Source: Paracidovorax avenae (lineage in GTDB: Bacteria > Pseudomonadota > Gammaproteobacteria > Burkholderiales > Burkholderiaceae_C). From it: a stretch of 64,000 nt of DNA. The stretch spans positions 1,647,501-1,711,500 of the forward strand of contig NZ_CP156079.1 in NCBI RefSeq assembly GCF_040892545.1. Direction: 5' to 3'. The translations under genes were made by a program, and so were the position numbers. Below are positions 11,424 to 20,496 of the stretch, piece by piece (within the stretch, counting starts at the first letter, position 1; every line of letters starts with the position of its first letter). The notes below the pieces were generated by a model. It was given only the letters and a program-made list of their open reading frames with translations, did no database searches and was not told the DNA's origin.

Positions 11424-12503
11424 GTGGCTTCGAGCTCTTCCGCGCGTCCGGCCGCGCGTTATATAGCCCTGGATCTCGTGTCCACGCTGGTGGCAGTGCT
11501 GCATCAGGACGGTTCCGTGATGTTCGCGAACGCATCGCTGGAGAACATGCTGGGCCTGTCGCGGCGCACGCTGGAAAGCGCCGACTTCTGCTCCTTCTTC
11601 ACGGATCCAGCGTTGCTGCAGACGGCCCTGGCCGGTGCCCGCGGGCAGGATTTCGCGGCATTGCGCTTCGAGGCCGGGCTGCGTCGCGGGCCTCTTCAGG
11701 AACAGATACCCGTCCACGTGAACGTGGCCGTGGCAGAGCAGACCGGCGAGATCCTGGTGGAGATGTGGCCGCTGGAAGCCCAGGCGCGGCAGGACCGGGA
11801 GGAACGCCTGCGGGAGCAGGCCCTGGCCAACAAGGAACTGATCCGCAATCTGGCGCACGAGATCAAGAATCCGCTCGGGGGCATCCGTGGCGCGGCCCAG
11901 TTGCTCGAGATGGAGCTCGACAATCCGGAGCTCACCGAATACACCCAGGTCATCATCCACGAGGCCGACCGCCTGCAGAGCCTGGTGGACCGGCTGCTGG
12001 CGCCGCACCGGCATCCGCACCTCGTGGGCGACGTGAACATCCACGAGGTGTGCGAGCGCGTGCGTTCGCTGGTTCTGGTGGAGTATCCCCACGGCCTGCG
12101 CGTGCTGCGCGACTATGACACCTCGATACCGGAATTCCGCGGTGACCGGGCGCAGCTCATCCAGGCGGTGCTGAACATCGTGCAGAACGCGGCGCAGGTC
12201 CTGACGGACCGCATTGCTGCTGGCGATGCCGTGATCACGCTGCGCACGCGCGTCGCGCGGCAGGTGACTTTCGGACGGCAGCGGTATCGCTTGGCACTGG
12301 AATTGCATGTCATCGACAACGGACCGGGCGTACCCGAAGCGATCAAGGAGCGGATCTTCTATCCGCTGGTGACGGGACGTGATGGAGGGTCGGGGCTGGG
12401 GCTGACGCTTGCACAGACTTTCGTGCAGCGCCACCATGGCTTGATCGAATGCGACAGCGTTCCGGGTCGCACCGATTTCCGCATCCTCATTCCCTTGCCC
12501 TGA
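11424..12503 (+). CDS. glnL: Nitrogen regulation sensor histidine kinase NtrB
   Basis: This 359-residue soluble kinase/phosphatase acts on NtrC and is controlled by PII. It has an N-terminal PAS domain (about 13-115), then the H-box NLAHEIKNPLGGIRG with the phosphorylated His at about residue 145. The ATP-binding domain follows, with N-box NIVQNAAQ, DNGPGVP and GGSGLGLTLAQ. No membrane segment is present, as expected for NtrB. The start is GTG, 2 bases after the upstream stop. ntrC follows 41 bases later. Confidence 0.93.
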   Translation: MASSSSARPAARYIALDLVSTLVAVLHQDGSVMFANASLENMLGLSRRTLESADFCSFFTDPALLQTALAGARGQDFAALRFEAGLRRGPLQEQIPVHVNVAVAEQTGEILVEMWPLEAQARQDREERLREQALANKELIRNLAHEIKNPLGGIRGAAQLLEMELDNPELTEYTQVIIHEADRLQSLVDRLLAPHRHPHLVGDVNIHEVCERVRSLVLVEYPHGLRVLRDYDTSIPEFRGDRAQLIQAVLNIVQNAAQVLTDRIAAGDAVITLRTRVARQVTFGRQRYRLALELHVIDNGPGVPEAIKERIFYPLVTGRDGGSGLGLTLAQTFVQRHHGLIECDSVPGRTDFRILIPLP

Positions 12504-12544
12504 GGTCCGGAGACATTCATTTCGAGACAAGGTAGAACTCACAC

Positions 12545-14203
12545 ATGAAGCCGATCTGGATAGTAGATGACGACCCCTCGATCCGCTTCGTCCTTGAAAA
12601 GGCGCTGGCCCGAGAGAACCTGCCGACGCGCAGTTTCACCCATCCGCGCGAAGTACTCGACGCGCTGGCCGACGTAGCGGCCGGGGACCCGGCGCGGCAG
12701 GGGCCCCAGGTGCTGGTCAGCGACATCCGCATGCCGGGGGGCTCGGGCCTGCAGTTGCTGGAGCAGGTGCGGCAGCAGCAACCTGGCCTGCCGGTCATCA
12801 TCATGACCGCGTATTCCGACCTCGACAGCGCCGTATCCGCGTTCCAGCGCGGCGCATTCGAATACCTGCCCAAGCCGTTCGACCTGCCCAAGGCGGTGGA
12901 ACTGATCCGCCGTGCGGTGGAGGAAAGCCAGCGGGAGGAGGTCACGGAGGAGCGCCAGACCGCCACGCCCGAGATGCTGGGCCAGGCCCCCGCCATGCAG
13001 GACGTGTTCCGTGCGATCGGGCGGCTGAGCCAGAGCCAGGTGACGGTGCTGATCACCGGCGAGTCCGGCTCCGGCAAGGAACTGGTGGCCCGCGCGCTGC
13101 ACAAGCATTCGCCGGTGTCCGAAGGGCCTTTCGTCGCGATCAATACGGCGGCGATCCCGAAGGACCTGCTGGAGAGCGAACTGTTCGGCCATGAGCGGGG
13201 CGCATTCACTGGTGCCCAGACCCAGCGCCGCGGCCGGTTCGAGCAGGCGGAAGGGGGGACGCTGTTCCTCGATGAAATCGGTGACATGCCGTTCGACCTG
13301 CAGACGCGCCTGCTGCGGGTGCTGTCCGACGGGCAGTTCTATCGGGTGGGGGGACATGCGGCAGTCAAGGCGCACGTCCGCGTCATTGCCGCGACGCACC
13401 AGAACCTGGAGCTGCGCGTCAAGGACGGGGTGTTCCGCGAGGATCTTTTCCACCGCCTCAACGTGATCCGGCTGCGGTTGCCCGCATTGCGCGAGCGGCA
13501 CGAGGATGTACCGATGCTGACGCGGCACTTCCTGCAGCAGAGCGCACGCCAGCTGGGCGTGGAGCCGAAGCGCATTTCCGATGCGGCGCTGGCCCGGCTG
13601 GGGCAGTTCTCGTTCCCCGGCAACGTGCGGCAGCTGGAGAACATCTGCCATTGGCTGACGGTGATGGCGCCAGCGCAGGTCATATCGCTGCAGGATCTGC
13701 CTCCCGAGGTGCTCGATGGGCCTGCGTCCGTCGATGCGCCGCTTCCGGTGACCGATACGGCACGTCCGGATGCACCGGTGCAATCGACGGGGATCGCCGA
13801 TGTGTCCGGTTCCGGCATGCCGTCGGGTACGGCGCTGCGGGATGAGCGCGGCAGCGGGTGGCCGGCGGGACTGGGCGGCGGTTCCATGGCCACGGGTCTC
13901 GGTGCTTCCCTGCCGGGCGCCGCCCCTGCCGTTCAGGCGCTGGCGCCGCAGGGCGCGGCGGGCGATCCGTCCGGGTGGGAGCATGCGCTGGAGGCGGAAG
14001 CCCAGAAGCTGCTGGCCACGGGGCAGCCGGAAGTGTGGGATGTGCTCACCCGCCGATTCGAATCGCGCCTGATCCGCACGGCACTGTCCACCACCCACGG
14101 GCGGCGCATGGAGGCCGCGCAGCGCCTGGGCATCGGCCGCAACACCATCACCCGCAAGATCCAGGAACTGGGGCTCGGCCCCTCCGACGACCCTGCGGGC
14201 TGA
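12545..14203 (+). CDS. glnG: Nitrogen regulation response regulator NtrC
   Basis: This sigma-54 activator has 552 residues, longer than the roughly 470 of E. coli NtrC. The receiver domain has acidic residues at 8-10 and phospho-Asp at about 60 (VSDIRMPG). The AAA+ domain has GESGSGKE, the sigma-54 loop GAFTGA and FLDEIGD. The C-terminal Fis-type helix-turn-helix reads AAQRLGIGRNTITRKI. The extra length is a Pro/Ala/Gly/Ser-rich linker of about 100 residues between the AAA+ and DNA-binding domains. It is probably the activator of the glnA promoter in this window. Confidence 0.94.
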   Translation: MKPIWIVDDDPSIRFVLEKALARENLPTRSFTHPREVLDALADVAAGDPARQGPQVLVSDIRMPGGSGLQLLEQVRQQQPGLPVIIMTAYSDLDSAVSAFQRGAFEYLPKPFDLPKAVELIRRAVEESQREEVTEERQTATPEMLGQAPAMQDVFRAIGRLSQSQVTVLITGESGSGKELVARALHKHSPVSEGPFVAINTAAIPKDLLESELFGHERGAFTGAQTQRRGRFEQAEGGTLFLDEIGDMPFDLQTRLLRVLSDGQFYRVGGHAAVKAHVRVIAATHQNLELRVKDGVFREDLFHRLNVIRLRLPALRERHEDVPMLTRHFLQQSARQLGVEPKRISDAALARLGQFSFPGNVRQLENICHWLTVMAPAQVISLQDLPPEVLDGPASVDAPLPVTDTARPDAPVQSTGIADVSGSGMPSGTALRDERGSGWPAGLGGGSMATGLGASLPGAAPAVQALAPQGAAGDPSGWEHALEAEAQKLLATGQPEVWDVLTRRFESRLIRTALSTTHGRRMEAAQRLGIGRNTITRKIQELGLGPSDDPAG

Positions 14204-14343
14204 CACGAAGCGGAGTTTCCGCCATGAAAGCCAGGCTCTCATTTTTGTAGCAGAAAGGCGAGATGGGGCGCGTGTTTGCTCATCCGTTGCGCTGGCGTAT
14301 ATCCTACAGAGCGGCCACGCACGCGCCGACCCTCCGGACAAGC

Positions 14344-14367
14344 AGTGCCTTCCAGAATGAAGGCACT
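14344..14367. repeat. Inverted repeat upstream of the glycine-zipper gene
   Basis: AGTGCCTT and AAGGCACT form a perfect 8-bp palindrome with an 8-base spacer. It ends 23 bases before the ATG of the next gene and has no T run. It could be an operator or a 5'-leader hairpin; the regulator is unknown. Confidence 0.45.
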
Positions 14368-14390
14368 GTTCAACCAACCGGAGCGAATTC

Positions 14391-15383
14391 ATGTCGCATT
14401 TCAACGATGCAAACCGCGACCCTTTGACCAATGAGCCTGGTGCCCATCCCGTGGGCACCGGCGTGGGCGCCGCGGGTGGTGCGGTGGCCGGTGCGGCCGC
14501 TGGCTCCTTCGGCGGGCCGATCGGCGCGGCCGTGGGCGGTGTCGCTGGCGCCGTGGTCGGCGGCCTGGCTGGCAAGGCCGCTGCGGAGTCCGTGAACCCC
14601 ACGGTGGAAGACGCCTACTGGCGCGAAAGCTACCAGCGGGAGCCGTACTACCGCAACGGCCGCACGTACGACGAGTACCGCCCCGCCTATGAACTGGGCT
14701 GGAGTTCCGTGGGGCGCTACGAAGGAGACTTCGATACGGTGGAGCCCCATCTGGCGCGTGACTGGGGCCAGGCGCGGGGCACCAGCGGCATGGAGTGGGA
14801 CGAGGCACGTCCGGCGACCCGCGCTGCCTGGGAACGCGCCGGCAGTGGCAGGGCCACCACCGCGGGCGGAGCCGGTGTGGGCGCTGCCGTGGGCAGCATG
14901 ACGCAATCCACGACCGGTGATACCGCACTGGTGGACAACGACGACGTGGTGGACGTGCTGGACGATCTGCTGGAATCCTGCCGCGATGGCGAGTACGGAT
15001 TCCGCGCATCGGCCGAGCATGCCGAATCCCCCGAACTCAAGGGCATCCTGCTGCGCCATGCCAGCGAGTGTGCCTCCGCGGCTGCGGAACTGGAACGCGA
15101 GATCCGCAACCACGGCGGGGAACCGTCGAGCGGCGGCTCCGTGTCCGGGGCGCTGCACCGGGGCTGGGTGTCCGTGAAGACCGCCTTGAGCACCCGTGAC
15201 GACAAGGCTGTCCTGGAGGAGTGCGAGCGCGGCGAGGACGCTGCGGTGGCGCGCTACCGCAAGGCGCTGAAGGCCTCGCTTCCCGCTTCCGTGCGCAGCC
15301 TGGTCGAACGCCAGGCGGAGGGGGCCCAGCGCAACCATGACGAGGTGCGGGACCTGAGGGACCGTTACAAGGCTGCTCCCTGA
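14391..15383 (+). CDS. Glycine-zipper plus PA2169-type four-helix-bundle protein
   Basis: The protein has 330 residues in three parts. Residues about 15-65 form a glycine-zipper stretch (repeats of GAAGGAVAGA type) that could insert in a membrane. Residues about 70-140 form a Tyr/Trp/Arg-rich region (YWRESYQREPYYRNG). Residues about 185-330 form a helical PA2169/DUF2383-like bundle. Related bundle proteins are linked to stress; the role here is unknown. It is monocistronic, with an inverted repeat ahead and a terminator after. Confidence 0.7.
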   Translation: MSHFNDANRDPLTNEPGAHPVGTGVGAAGGAVAGAAAGSFGGPIGAAVGGVAGAVVGGLAGKAAAESVNPTVEDAYWRESYQREPYYRNGRTYDEYRPAYELGWSSVGRYEGDFDTVEPHLARDWGQARGTSGMEWDEARPATRAAWERAGSGRATTAGGAGVGAAVGSMTQSTTGDTALVDNDDVVDVLDDLLESCRDGEYGFRASAEHAESPELKGILLRHASECASAAAELEREIRNHGGEPSSGGSVSGALHRGWVSVKTALSTRDDKAVLEECERGEDAAVARYRKALKASLPASVRSLVERQAEGAQRNHDEVRDLRDRYKAAP

Positions 15384-15429
15384 GTTCGGTCCGTAGGCAT
15401 CGCCTGCCTGACGGCGAGCGATAGGCCGT

Positions 15430-15468
15430 GGCCCGCAGCGGAAGTCCTGCTGCGGGCCGCGGCGTTTT
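15430..15468 (+). terminator. Terminator between convergent genes
   Basis: A perfect 10-bp stem (15430-15439 with 15449-15458) with a 9-base loop is followed by GCGGCGTTTT. It ends the plus-strand gene at 15383. The minus-strand exonuclease gene converges on it. Confidence 0.75.
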
Positions 15469-15492
15469 CACGCCGGGTGTATGCGCACCATG

Positions 15493-16269
15493 TCAGCCGA
15501 GCGTGGCGACAACCGGCGCGTGGTCGCTGGGCTGCGGGTTCTTGCGAGGCTGCCGGTCGATCGTGCAGGCGGTCACCTGGCCGCGCAGGGCTTCGCTCAC
15601 CAGGATGTGGTCGATGCGCAGGCCCCGGTTTTTCTGGAAGCCCAGCATGCGGTAGTCCCACCACGAAAAGCTCTTCTCGGGCTGGTCGAACATGCGGTAG
15701 GCGTCCGTGAGACCCAGTTGCAGAAGACTCTGGAAGTGGGTGCGCTCTTCCACGGTGTGGTGGATGGTGTCTTTCAAGCCCACGGGATCGAAGGAGTCAC
15801 GGTCTTCCGGCGCCACGTTGAAGTCGCCCACGAGCACCAGCCGGGGGTGGGCGAGCAGTTCCTCCCTGATCCATCGGTGCAGGGCGCCCAGCCAGAGCAT
15901 CTTGTATGCGAACTTTTCCGTGCCCGGGGCCTGGCCGTTCACGAAGTAGCAGTTGATGAACCGGAGCGGACCTTGGGGCGTGTCCAGCGTCGCTGCGATC
16001 ACGCGGGCCTGGGCGTCTTCGTGGCCGGGGATATTGCGCACCACGTCGCGCACGGGCGCGCGGCTGAGGATGGCGACTCCGTTATAGGTCTTCTGCCCGA
16101 AGCTCACGGCGTGGTAGCCGGCGGATTCGAAGGCATCGTGGGGAAATTTTTCATCGACGAGCTTGAGTTCCTGCAGGCCGATGGCATCCACGGGGTTGTC
16201 GGCCAGCCAGGCCAGCACCTGGGGCAGCCGTACGGAGAGGGAGTTGACGTTCCAGGTGGCCAGCTTCAT
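15493..16269 (-). CDS. xth: Exonuclease III (AP endonuclease)
   Basis: The 258-residue enzyme cleaves DNA at abasic sites and degrades 3' ends in base-excision repair. EEP-fold motifs are present in order: ATWNVNS, LQELKL with the metal-binding Glu, NCYFVNG, GDFNVAPEDRD, and SDHAPV with the catalytic Asp-His. The ATG at 16269 begins MKLATWNVN as in family members. The gene is last in a probable thyA-DUF4337-folA-xth run and starts 47 bases after folA. Confidence 0.93.
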   Translation of the reverse strand: MKLATWNVNSLSVRLPQVLAWLADNPVDAIGLQELKLVDEKFPHDAFESAGYHAVSFGQKTYNGVAILSRAPVRDVVRNIPGHEDAQARVIAATLDTPQGPLRFINCYFVNGQAPGTEKFAYKMLWLGALHRWIREELLAHPRLVLVGDFNVAPEDRDSFDPVGLKDTIHHTVEERTHFQSLLQLGLTDAYRMFDQPEKSFSWWDYRMLGFQKNRGLRIDHILVSEALRGQVTACTIDRQPRKNPQPSDHAPVVATLG

Positions 16270-16316
16270 GGGAGGAGATTGATGAGGGGAAGGACGGAGC
16301 TTGCCGGCGGGCGGCT

Positions 16317-16814
16317 TCAGCGGCGCCGATAGCTGACGAAGGAAAACGGAAGGGCTGCACTGCCGGAAGAGGTCTGCACGGGGGTGCGTGCGGTTTCCTC
16401 CCATTCGGGGCCCAGCGCGGGGGCGAAGGCGTCTGCTTCGAAATCCCGGTGTATTTCGGTGACCTCCACGCCGTCCGCCATCGGAAGGGCCTGGGCGTAG
16501 ATCTGCGCCCCGCCCATCACCCACACCGTGTCACCATGCGGCCGGGCCAGTTCCAGCGCCTGCTCCAGGCTGGATGCGGGCAGTGCTCCGTCCGAATGCC
16601 AGCCGGCCTGGCGCGTGACCACGATGTTGGTGCGGCCGGGCAGGGGGCGGAAGCGGGGGGGCAGGGAGTCCCAGGTCTTGCGCCCCATGACCACCGTGGC
16701 ACCCAGGGTGAGCTGCTTGAAATGCGCCAGGTCTTCTGGCAGGTGCCAGGGCATGGCGTTGTGGAGGCCGATGCCGCCATTGGCAGCACGGGCATAGATG
16801 AGCCGAAGGTTCAT
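16317..16814 (-). CDS. folA: Dihydrofolate reductase
   Basis: The 165-residue enzyme reduces dihydrofolate with NADPH, renewing tetrahydrofolate after thymidylate synthesis. The family motifs are present: GGIGLHNAMPWHLPEDLAHF with active-site Asp at about 28, VMGRKTWDSLP, and VMGGAQIYAQ. The length is normal. It begins 8 bases after the DUF4337 gene, two genes from thyA, which makes its substrate. Confidence 0.96.
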   Translation of the reverse strand: MNLRLIYARAANGGIGLHNAMPWHLPEDLAHFKQLTLGATVVMGRKTWDSLPPRFRPLPGRTNIVVTRQAGWHSDGALPASSLEQALELARPHGDTVWVMGGAQIYAQALPMADGVEVTEIHRDFEADAFAPALGPEWEETARTPVQTSSGSAALPFSFVSYRRR

Positions 16815-16822
16815 GGCTCGCC

Positions 16823-17413
16823 TCAGAGATGAAGGGCCGCGAGGGCGCCGATGGCGATTCCGAGGCCGGCGACGCCATACATGCCCCACTGCAGCCACTT
16901 GCGGCGCGTGAGCAGGGCGATGGCCGCCAGCGCGATGGCGACCTGCAGCACGGTGGTGGCCTGGGCCCACCGGTGGTGCTGGTGCATCTGCTGCTCGCTT
17001 TGTTCATCCAGCGCCAGCGACTGGGCTTCCAGCGCCTCGGCCTTGCGCTTGATGTCGTTTTTCTCCTGCTCGTAGCGTTCCAGCCGGGTCTGCAGCTCGG
17101 CCTTGCGGTTGTCCGGCGCCAGGTCTCGCGCGAGTTCGGTGACCGATTGCTTGGTGCTCTTGGACTGGTAATAGGCCCACTGGTTGGCCGCCTCGGTCTT
17201 CTTGATGGCGGCATCGTTCTTGATGAGGCCCGCATTGGCCTGCGTGGCGCCGCCCATGTACGAGAAGACGGCGCCCACCGTGGCGATGATGGCTGTCGCC
17301 ATGGCGATGCGGTTGGTCATGCCGCCGTGGTCGGCATCGGGATGGGCGTGCTGGGCGGCGTGCTCGACGGCGTGGTCGTGCGGCCCATGGACGTGAAAGC
17401 CGTGGGAGGACAT
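16823..17413 (-). CDS. DUF4337-like membrane protein
   Basis: This 196-residue protein starts with a His-rich cytoplasmic segment (HGFHVHGPHDH and more), then a membrane helix (IAMATAIIATVGAVFSYMGG). A charged coiled-coil-like stretch (about 85-145) with SKSTKQS and repeated EA/Q residues follows, and two hydrophobic segments lie at the C-terminus. The family has no known function. It is inserted between thyA and folA with gaps of 38 and 8 bases, so it is co-transcribed with thymidylate synthesis genes. Confidence 0.75.
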   Translation of the reverse strand: MSSHGFHVHGPHDHAVEHAAQHAHPDADHGGMTNRIAMATAIIATVGAVFSYMGGATQANAGLIKNDAAIKKTEAANQWAYYQSKSTKQSVTELARDLAPDNRKAELQTRLERYEQEKNDIKRKAEALEAQSLALDEQSEQQMHQHHRWAQATTVLQVAIALAAIALLTRRKWLQWGMYGVAGLGIAIGALAALHL

Positions 17414-17451
17414 CGGGAAGAAGGTGGAAACGTTTGGAAAGAACGGGACGG

Positions 17452-18291
17452 TCAGACTGCGACCGGCGCCTTGATGGCGGGATGGTGCGCGTAGTCGCGC
17501 ACGTCGAAGTCCTCGAACCGGTAGTCGAAAAGGCTGTCCGGCCGGCGCAGGATGTGCAGCGTGGGGTAGGGGTGAGGAGCGCGCGAAAGCTGCAGTTCCA
17601 CCTGCTCGAAATGGTTGCTGTAGATGTGGCAGTCGCCGCCCGTCCAGATGAAGTCGCCCACGTCCAGGTCGCACTGCTGCGCCATCATGTGGGTCAGCAG
17701 CGCGTAGCTGGCGATGTTGAAGGGCACGCCCAGGAAGATGTCGGCGCTGCGCTGGTACAGCTGGCAGCTCAGTCGGCCTCGCTCGCCGGCGGCCTGTGGC
17801 GGTGCCACGTAGAACTGGAAGAACGCGTGGCAGGGCATGAGGGCCATCTTGTCCAGGTCGGCCACGTTCCAGGCGCTGACGATGATGCGGCGCGAGTCGG
17901 GCTGGGTCCTGAGCGTTTCGACCACCTGGCTGATCTGGTCGATGTGGCCGCCGTCCGGCGTGGGCCAGCTGCGCCACTGCACGCCGTAGACCGGCCCCAG
18001 GTCGCCATCCTCCCGTGCCCATTCGTCCCAGATGGTGACGCCGCGCTCCTTCAGCCAGTGGTTGCTGCTGGAGCCGGTGAGGAACCAGAGCAGCTCCGTG
18101 ATGATGGACTTGAGATGGACCTTCTTGGTGGTGACCAGCGGAAAGCCCTCGTTCAGGTCGAACCGCATCTGGTAGCCGAACACGCTGCGGGTGCCCGTGC
18201 CGGTGCGGTCGCCCTTGGCCACGCCATGGGTGTAGACGTGGCGCATGAAGTCTTCGTACTGGGAGCGCACGGGGCGGGCGGGGGCATTCAT
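17452..18291 (-). CDS. thyA: Thymidylate synthase
   Basis: The 279-residue enzyme methylates dUMP to dTMP with methylene-tetrahydrofolate. Motifs include [17 protein letters not shown], the catalytic Cys at about residue 154 in [31 protein letters not shown], and GDCHIYSNH. The ATG at 18291 ([15 protein letters not shown]) was chosen over a GTG-type start 9 codons upstream, since it gives the usual family start. It is the first gene of the folate run. Confidence 0.96.
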   Translation of the reverse strand: MNAPARPVRSQYEDFMRHVYTHGVAKGDRTGTGTRSVFGYQMRFDLNEGFPLVTTKKVHLKSIITELLWFLTGSSSNHWLKERGVTIWDEWAREDGDLGPVYGVQWRSWPTPDGGHIDQISQVVETLRTQPDSRRIIVSAWNVADLDKMALMPCHAFFQFYVAPPQAAGERGRLSCQLYQRSADIFLGVPFNIASYALLTHMMAQQCDLDVGDFIWTGGDCHIYSNHFEQVELQLSRAPHPYPTLHILRRPDSLFDYRFEDFDVRDYAHHPAIKAPVAV

Positions 18292-18442
18292 GGGCAGCAG
18301 GCGCAAGCGCGTTCGCAACTATGGAGCCGTGGATTCTAGGGCGTGGGCCGGCGGGCTGCCGGAGCCGGACCTGGAGCCCGTGAAGGCGCTAAGCTCGGGC
18401 GTTGCTCCATTCATCCCAGGCCCCCGGGCCGGCTCTGCCTCC

Positions 18443-18982
18443 ATGCCCCATACATCGTCGCGATTCTCCGTTCCTTCCCTGGCGGGGTGGCCGCTGGCCG
18501 CACTGCTGTCGCTGGCGGGTTGCGCCAGCAACGTGCCTCTGTCACCTGCGCCGGCGCCCACCACGCTGCCGCCCGCCCCGGCGGCAGCGGCTCCTGCCGC
18601 TGCCGCTCCTGCGGCGGCCGACCGCTGGGCCGGAATGCAGGCACTGGTGGGGCGCTATCCCTCGGACGGCGTGGATTTCCTGCGCGCAGGGCCGATGGCC
18701 GAGCGCCTGAAGGGCCTGCTGGGGCCCGTGAACTACCCCGTGCTGCTGCAGAACATGGGCACCAGCGGACCATTGCGCAAGGAAGGAAACCTGCTCTACA
18801 TCACCGGCAACCGGCCGCACCAGGGCGGATCGGAGTCGGCGGCCGTGGTGCTCGACCCCACGCGCGACGCGATGCGCGTATGGCTGCAGACGGGCGATGA
18901 GGAGTGGGACGTGCAGGACTACGGCCGCGGCGTGCAGATGCCGGGTGAAGTGCGCACGATGATGGAGAACGCGCGGCGCTGA
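18443..18982 (+). CDS. Putative lipoprotein
   Basis: The 179-residue protein has a signal peptide with a lipobox (LSLAGCAS, Cys at about residue 27). A Pro/Ala-rich linker to about residue 60 leads to a domain of about 120 residues with DRWAGMQALVGRYPSDGVDFL and NLLYITGNRPHQGGSESAAVV. It has no family I recognise. The location is expected to be the outer membrane. It stands alone between divergent thyA and the convergent oxidoreductase gene. Confidence 0.65.
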   Translation: MPHTSSRFSVPSLAGWPLAALLSLAGCASNVPLSPAPAPTTLPPAPAAAAPAAAAPAAADRWAGMQALVGRYPSDGVDFLRAGPMAERLKGLLGPVNYPVLLQNMGTSGPLRKEGNLLYITGNRPHQGGSESAAVVLDPTRDAMRVWLQTGDEEWDVQDYGRGVQMPGEVRTMMENARR

Positions 18983-18992
18983 GCCGCTGCCA

Positions 18993-20435
18993 TCAGGCGG
19001 TTGCCTGGTCTGCCCGTACCGGCAGCAGGCATTGCGGGTTCATCAGTCCCTGCGGGTCCAGCGCGCCCTTGATGGCGCGCATCATGGTGATGGCCACGGG
19101 CGACTGGTACTGCTGCAGCTTGTCCACCTTGAGCGCGCCCACGCCGTGCTCGGCGGAGAACGAGCCGCCGAACGCGGCCACGGCCTCGTAGACGAGATGG
19201 TTCACGCGGTCTTCCTGGTCGCGCAGGAAGGCCTTGGCATCGCCCTCGGCCGGCGCCTGCACGTTGTAGTGCAGGTTGCCATCCCCCAGGTGGCCGAAAT
19301 TCACCAGGCGCACGCCCGGGATCTCGCGCCGCAGCAGTGCATCCGCATGCTCCACGAAGGCCGGGATGCGGGAGATGGGCACGGAGATGTCGTGCTTGAT
19401 GTTCAGCCCTTCCTCGGCCTGTGCGAGCGGAATGTTCTCGCGGATGTGCCACAGCTGGTGCGCCTGGGCGAGGTTCTCCGCCACCACGGCGTCCACCACG
19501 CAGCCGGCATCGAAGGCGGTCTCCAGCAGTGACTCGAAGCGGGCGCGGGCGTGCTCCTCGGATTCACTGTCGCTGTTTTCCAGCAGCACGCCGTAGGGCA
19601 ATTCCTCCTGGTCGATGAAGGGCACGCGCAACTGCGGCATGTGTTTGTTCACGAGGCTGAGCGCGAAGCGGCCCATGACCTCGAAGCCCGTCAGGCCGGC
19701 ACCGAGGTGGCCATGGGCCAGCGCGAGCAGCTGTACCGCGTGCGCCATGGACGGTACCGCGGCCCAGGCCGTGAGGCTGGCTGCCGGACGGGGGTAGAGC
19801 TTCATGGTGGCGGCGGTGATGATGCCCAGCGTGCCCTCGCTGCCGATGAACAGGTCGCGCAGGTCGTAGCCGGTGTTGTCCTTGCGCAGGCCCTTCAGCC
19901 CGCTCCAGACCTCGCCCTGCGGCGTGACCACTTCCAGCCCCAGGCACAGGTCGCGCGTGTTGCCGTAGCGCACCACCTGCGTTCCGCCGGCGTTGGTGGC
20001 GAGGTTGCCCCCGATGGTGCAGCTGCCTTCGGCTGCCAGGCTGAGCGGAAAGAGCAGTCCGGCCTTTTCTGCCGCGTCCTGCAGGTTCTGCAGGATGCAG
20101 CCGGCCTCCACCGTCATGGTGAGGTTGTCCGCATCGACGTTGCGCACCGCATTCATGCGCGTGAGGCTCAGCACCACCTGCGTGCCCGATGCATCGGGGA
20201 TGGAGCCCACCGCCAGGCCGGTATTGCCGCCCTGGGGCACCAGCGCCGTGCCGTGGGCGGCGCAGGCTTTCACCACGGCAGCAACCTCGGCGGTGCTGGC
20301 CGGACGGACCACGGCCAGGGCCTTGCCACGGGCGCGCCGGCGCCAGTCCTGCTCCCAGGCCGTGAGGTCGCCATCGGCCAGGACATGGTGGGCGCCGACG
20401 ATCTGGCGCAGGGTGTCGATCAGGGAGGCGGTCAT
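18993..20435 (-). CDS. FAD-linked 2-hydroxyacid dehydrogenase (GlcD/D2HGDH type)
   Basis: The 480-residue flavoprotein has an N-terminal PCMH-type FAD-binding domain (PQGGNTGLAVG, GNLATNAGGTQVVRYG, GSEGTLGIIT). A C-terminal FAD-oxidase domain carries the metal-site motif NFGHLGDGNLHYN and a second FSAEHGVG. Members oxidise D-lactate, glycolate or D-2-hydroxyglutarate; D-2-hydroxyglutarate dehydrogenase is the best guess from the motif set, but the substrate is not proven. The ATG at 20435 is the family-like start. Confidence 0.85.
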   Translation of the reverse strand: MTASLIDTLRQIVGAHHVLADGDLTAWEQDWRRRARGKALAVVRPASTAEVAAVVKACAAHGTALVPQGGNTGLAVGSIPDASGTQVVLSLTRMNAVRNVDADNLTMTVEAGCILQNLQDAAEKAGLLFPLSLAAEGSCTIGGNLATNAGGTQVVRYGNTRDLCLGLEVVTPQGEVWSGLKGLRKDNTGYDLRDLFIGSEGTLGIITAATMKLYPRPAASLTAWAAVPSMAHAVQLLALAHGHLGAGLTGFEVMGRFALSLVNKHMPQLRVPFIDQEELPYGVLLENSDSESEEHARARFESLLETAFDAGCVVDAVVAENLAQAHQLWHIRENIPLAQAEEGLNIKHDISVPISRIPAFVEHADALLRREIPGVRLVNFGHLGDGNLHYNVQAPAEGDAKAFLRDQEDRVNHLVYEAVAAFGGSFSAEHGVGALKVDKLQQYQSPVAITMMRAIKGALDPQGLMNPQCLLPVRADQATA

Positions 20436-20496
20436 GGAAATCTTCTCGCAGCAACGGAACGGAACAGGAACGCAGGGCGGCAGCGGCGGACCGGTG

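Noticed and set aside
15430..15468. Hairpin considered as an attachment site or mobile-element end
   Set aside because: It is a normal intrinsic terminator between convergent genes; no duplicated target or transposase lies nearby.
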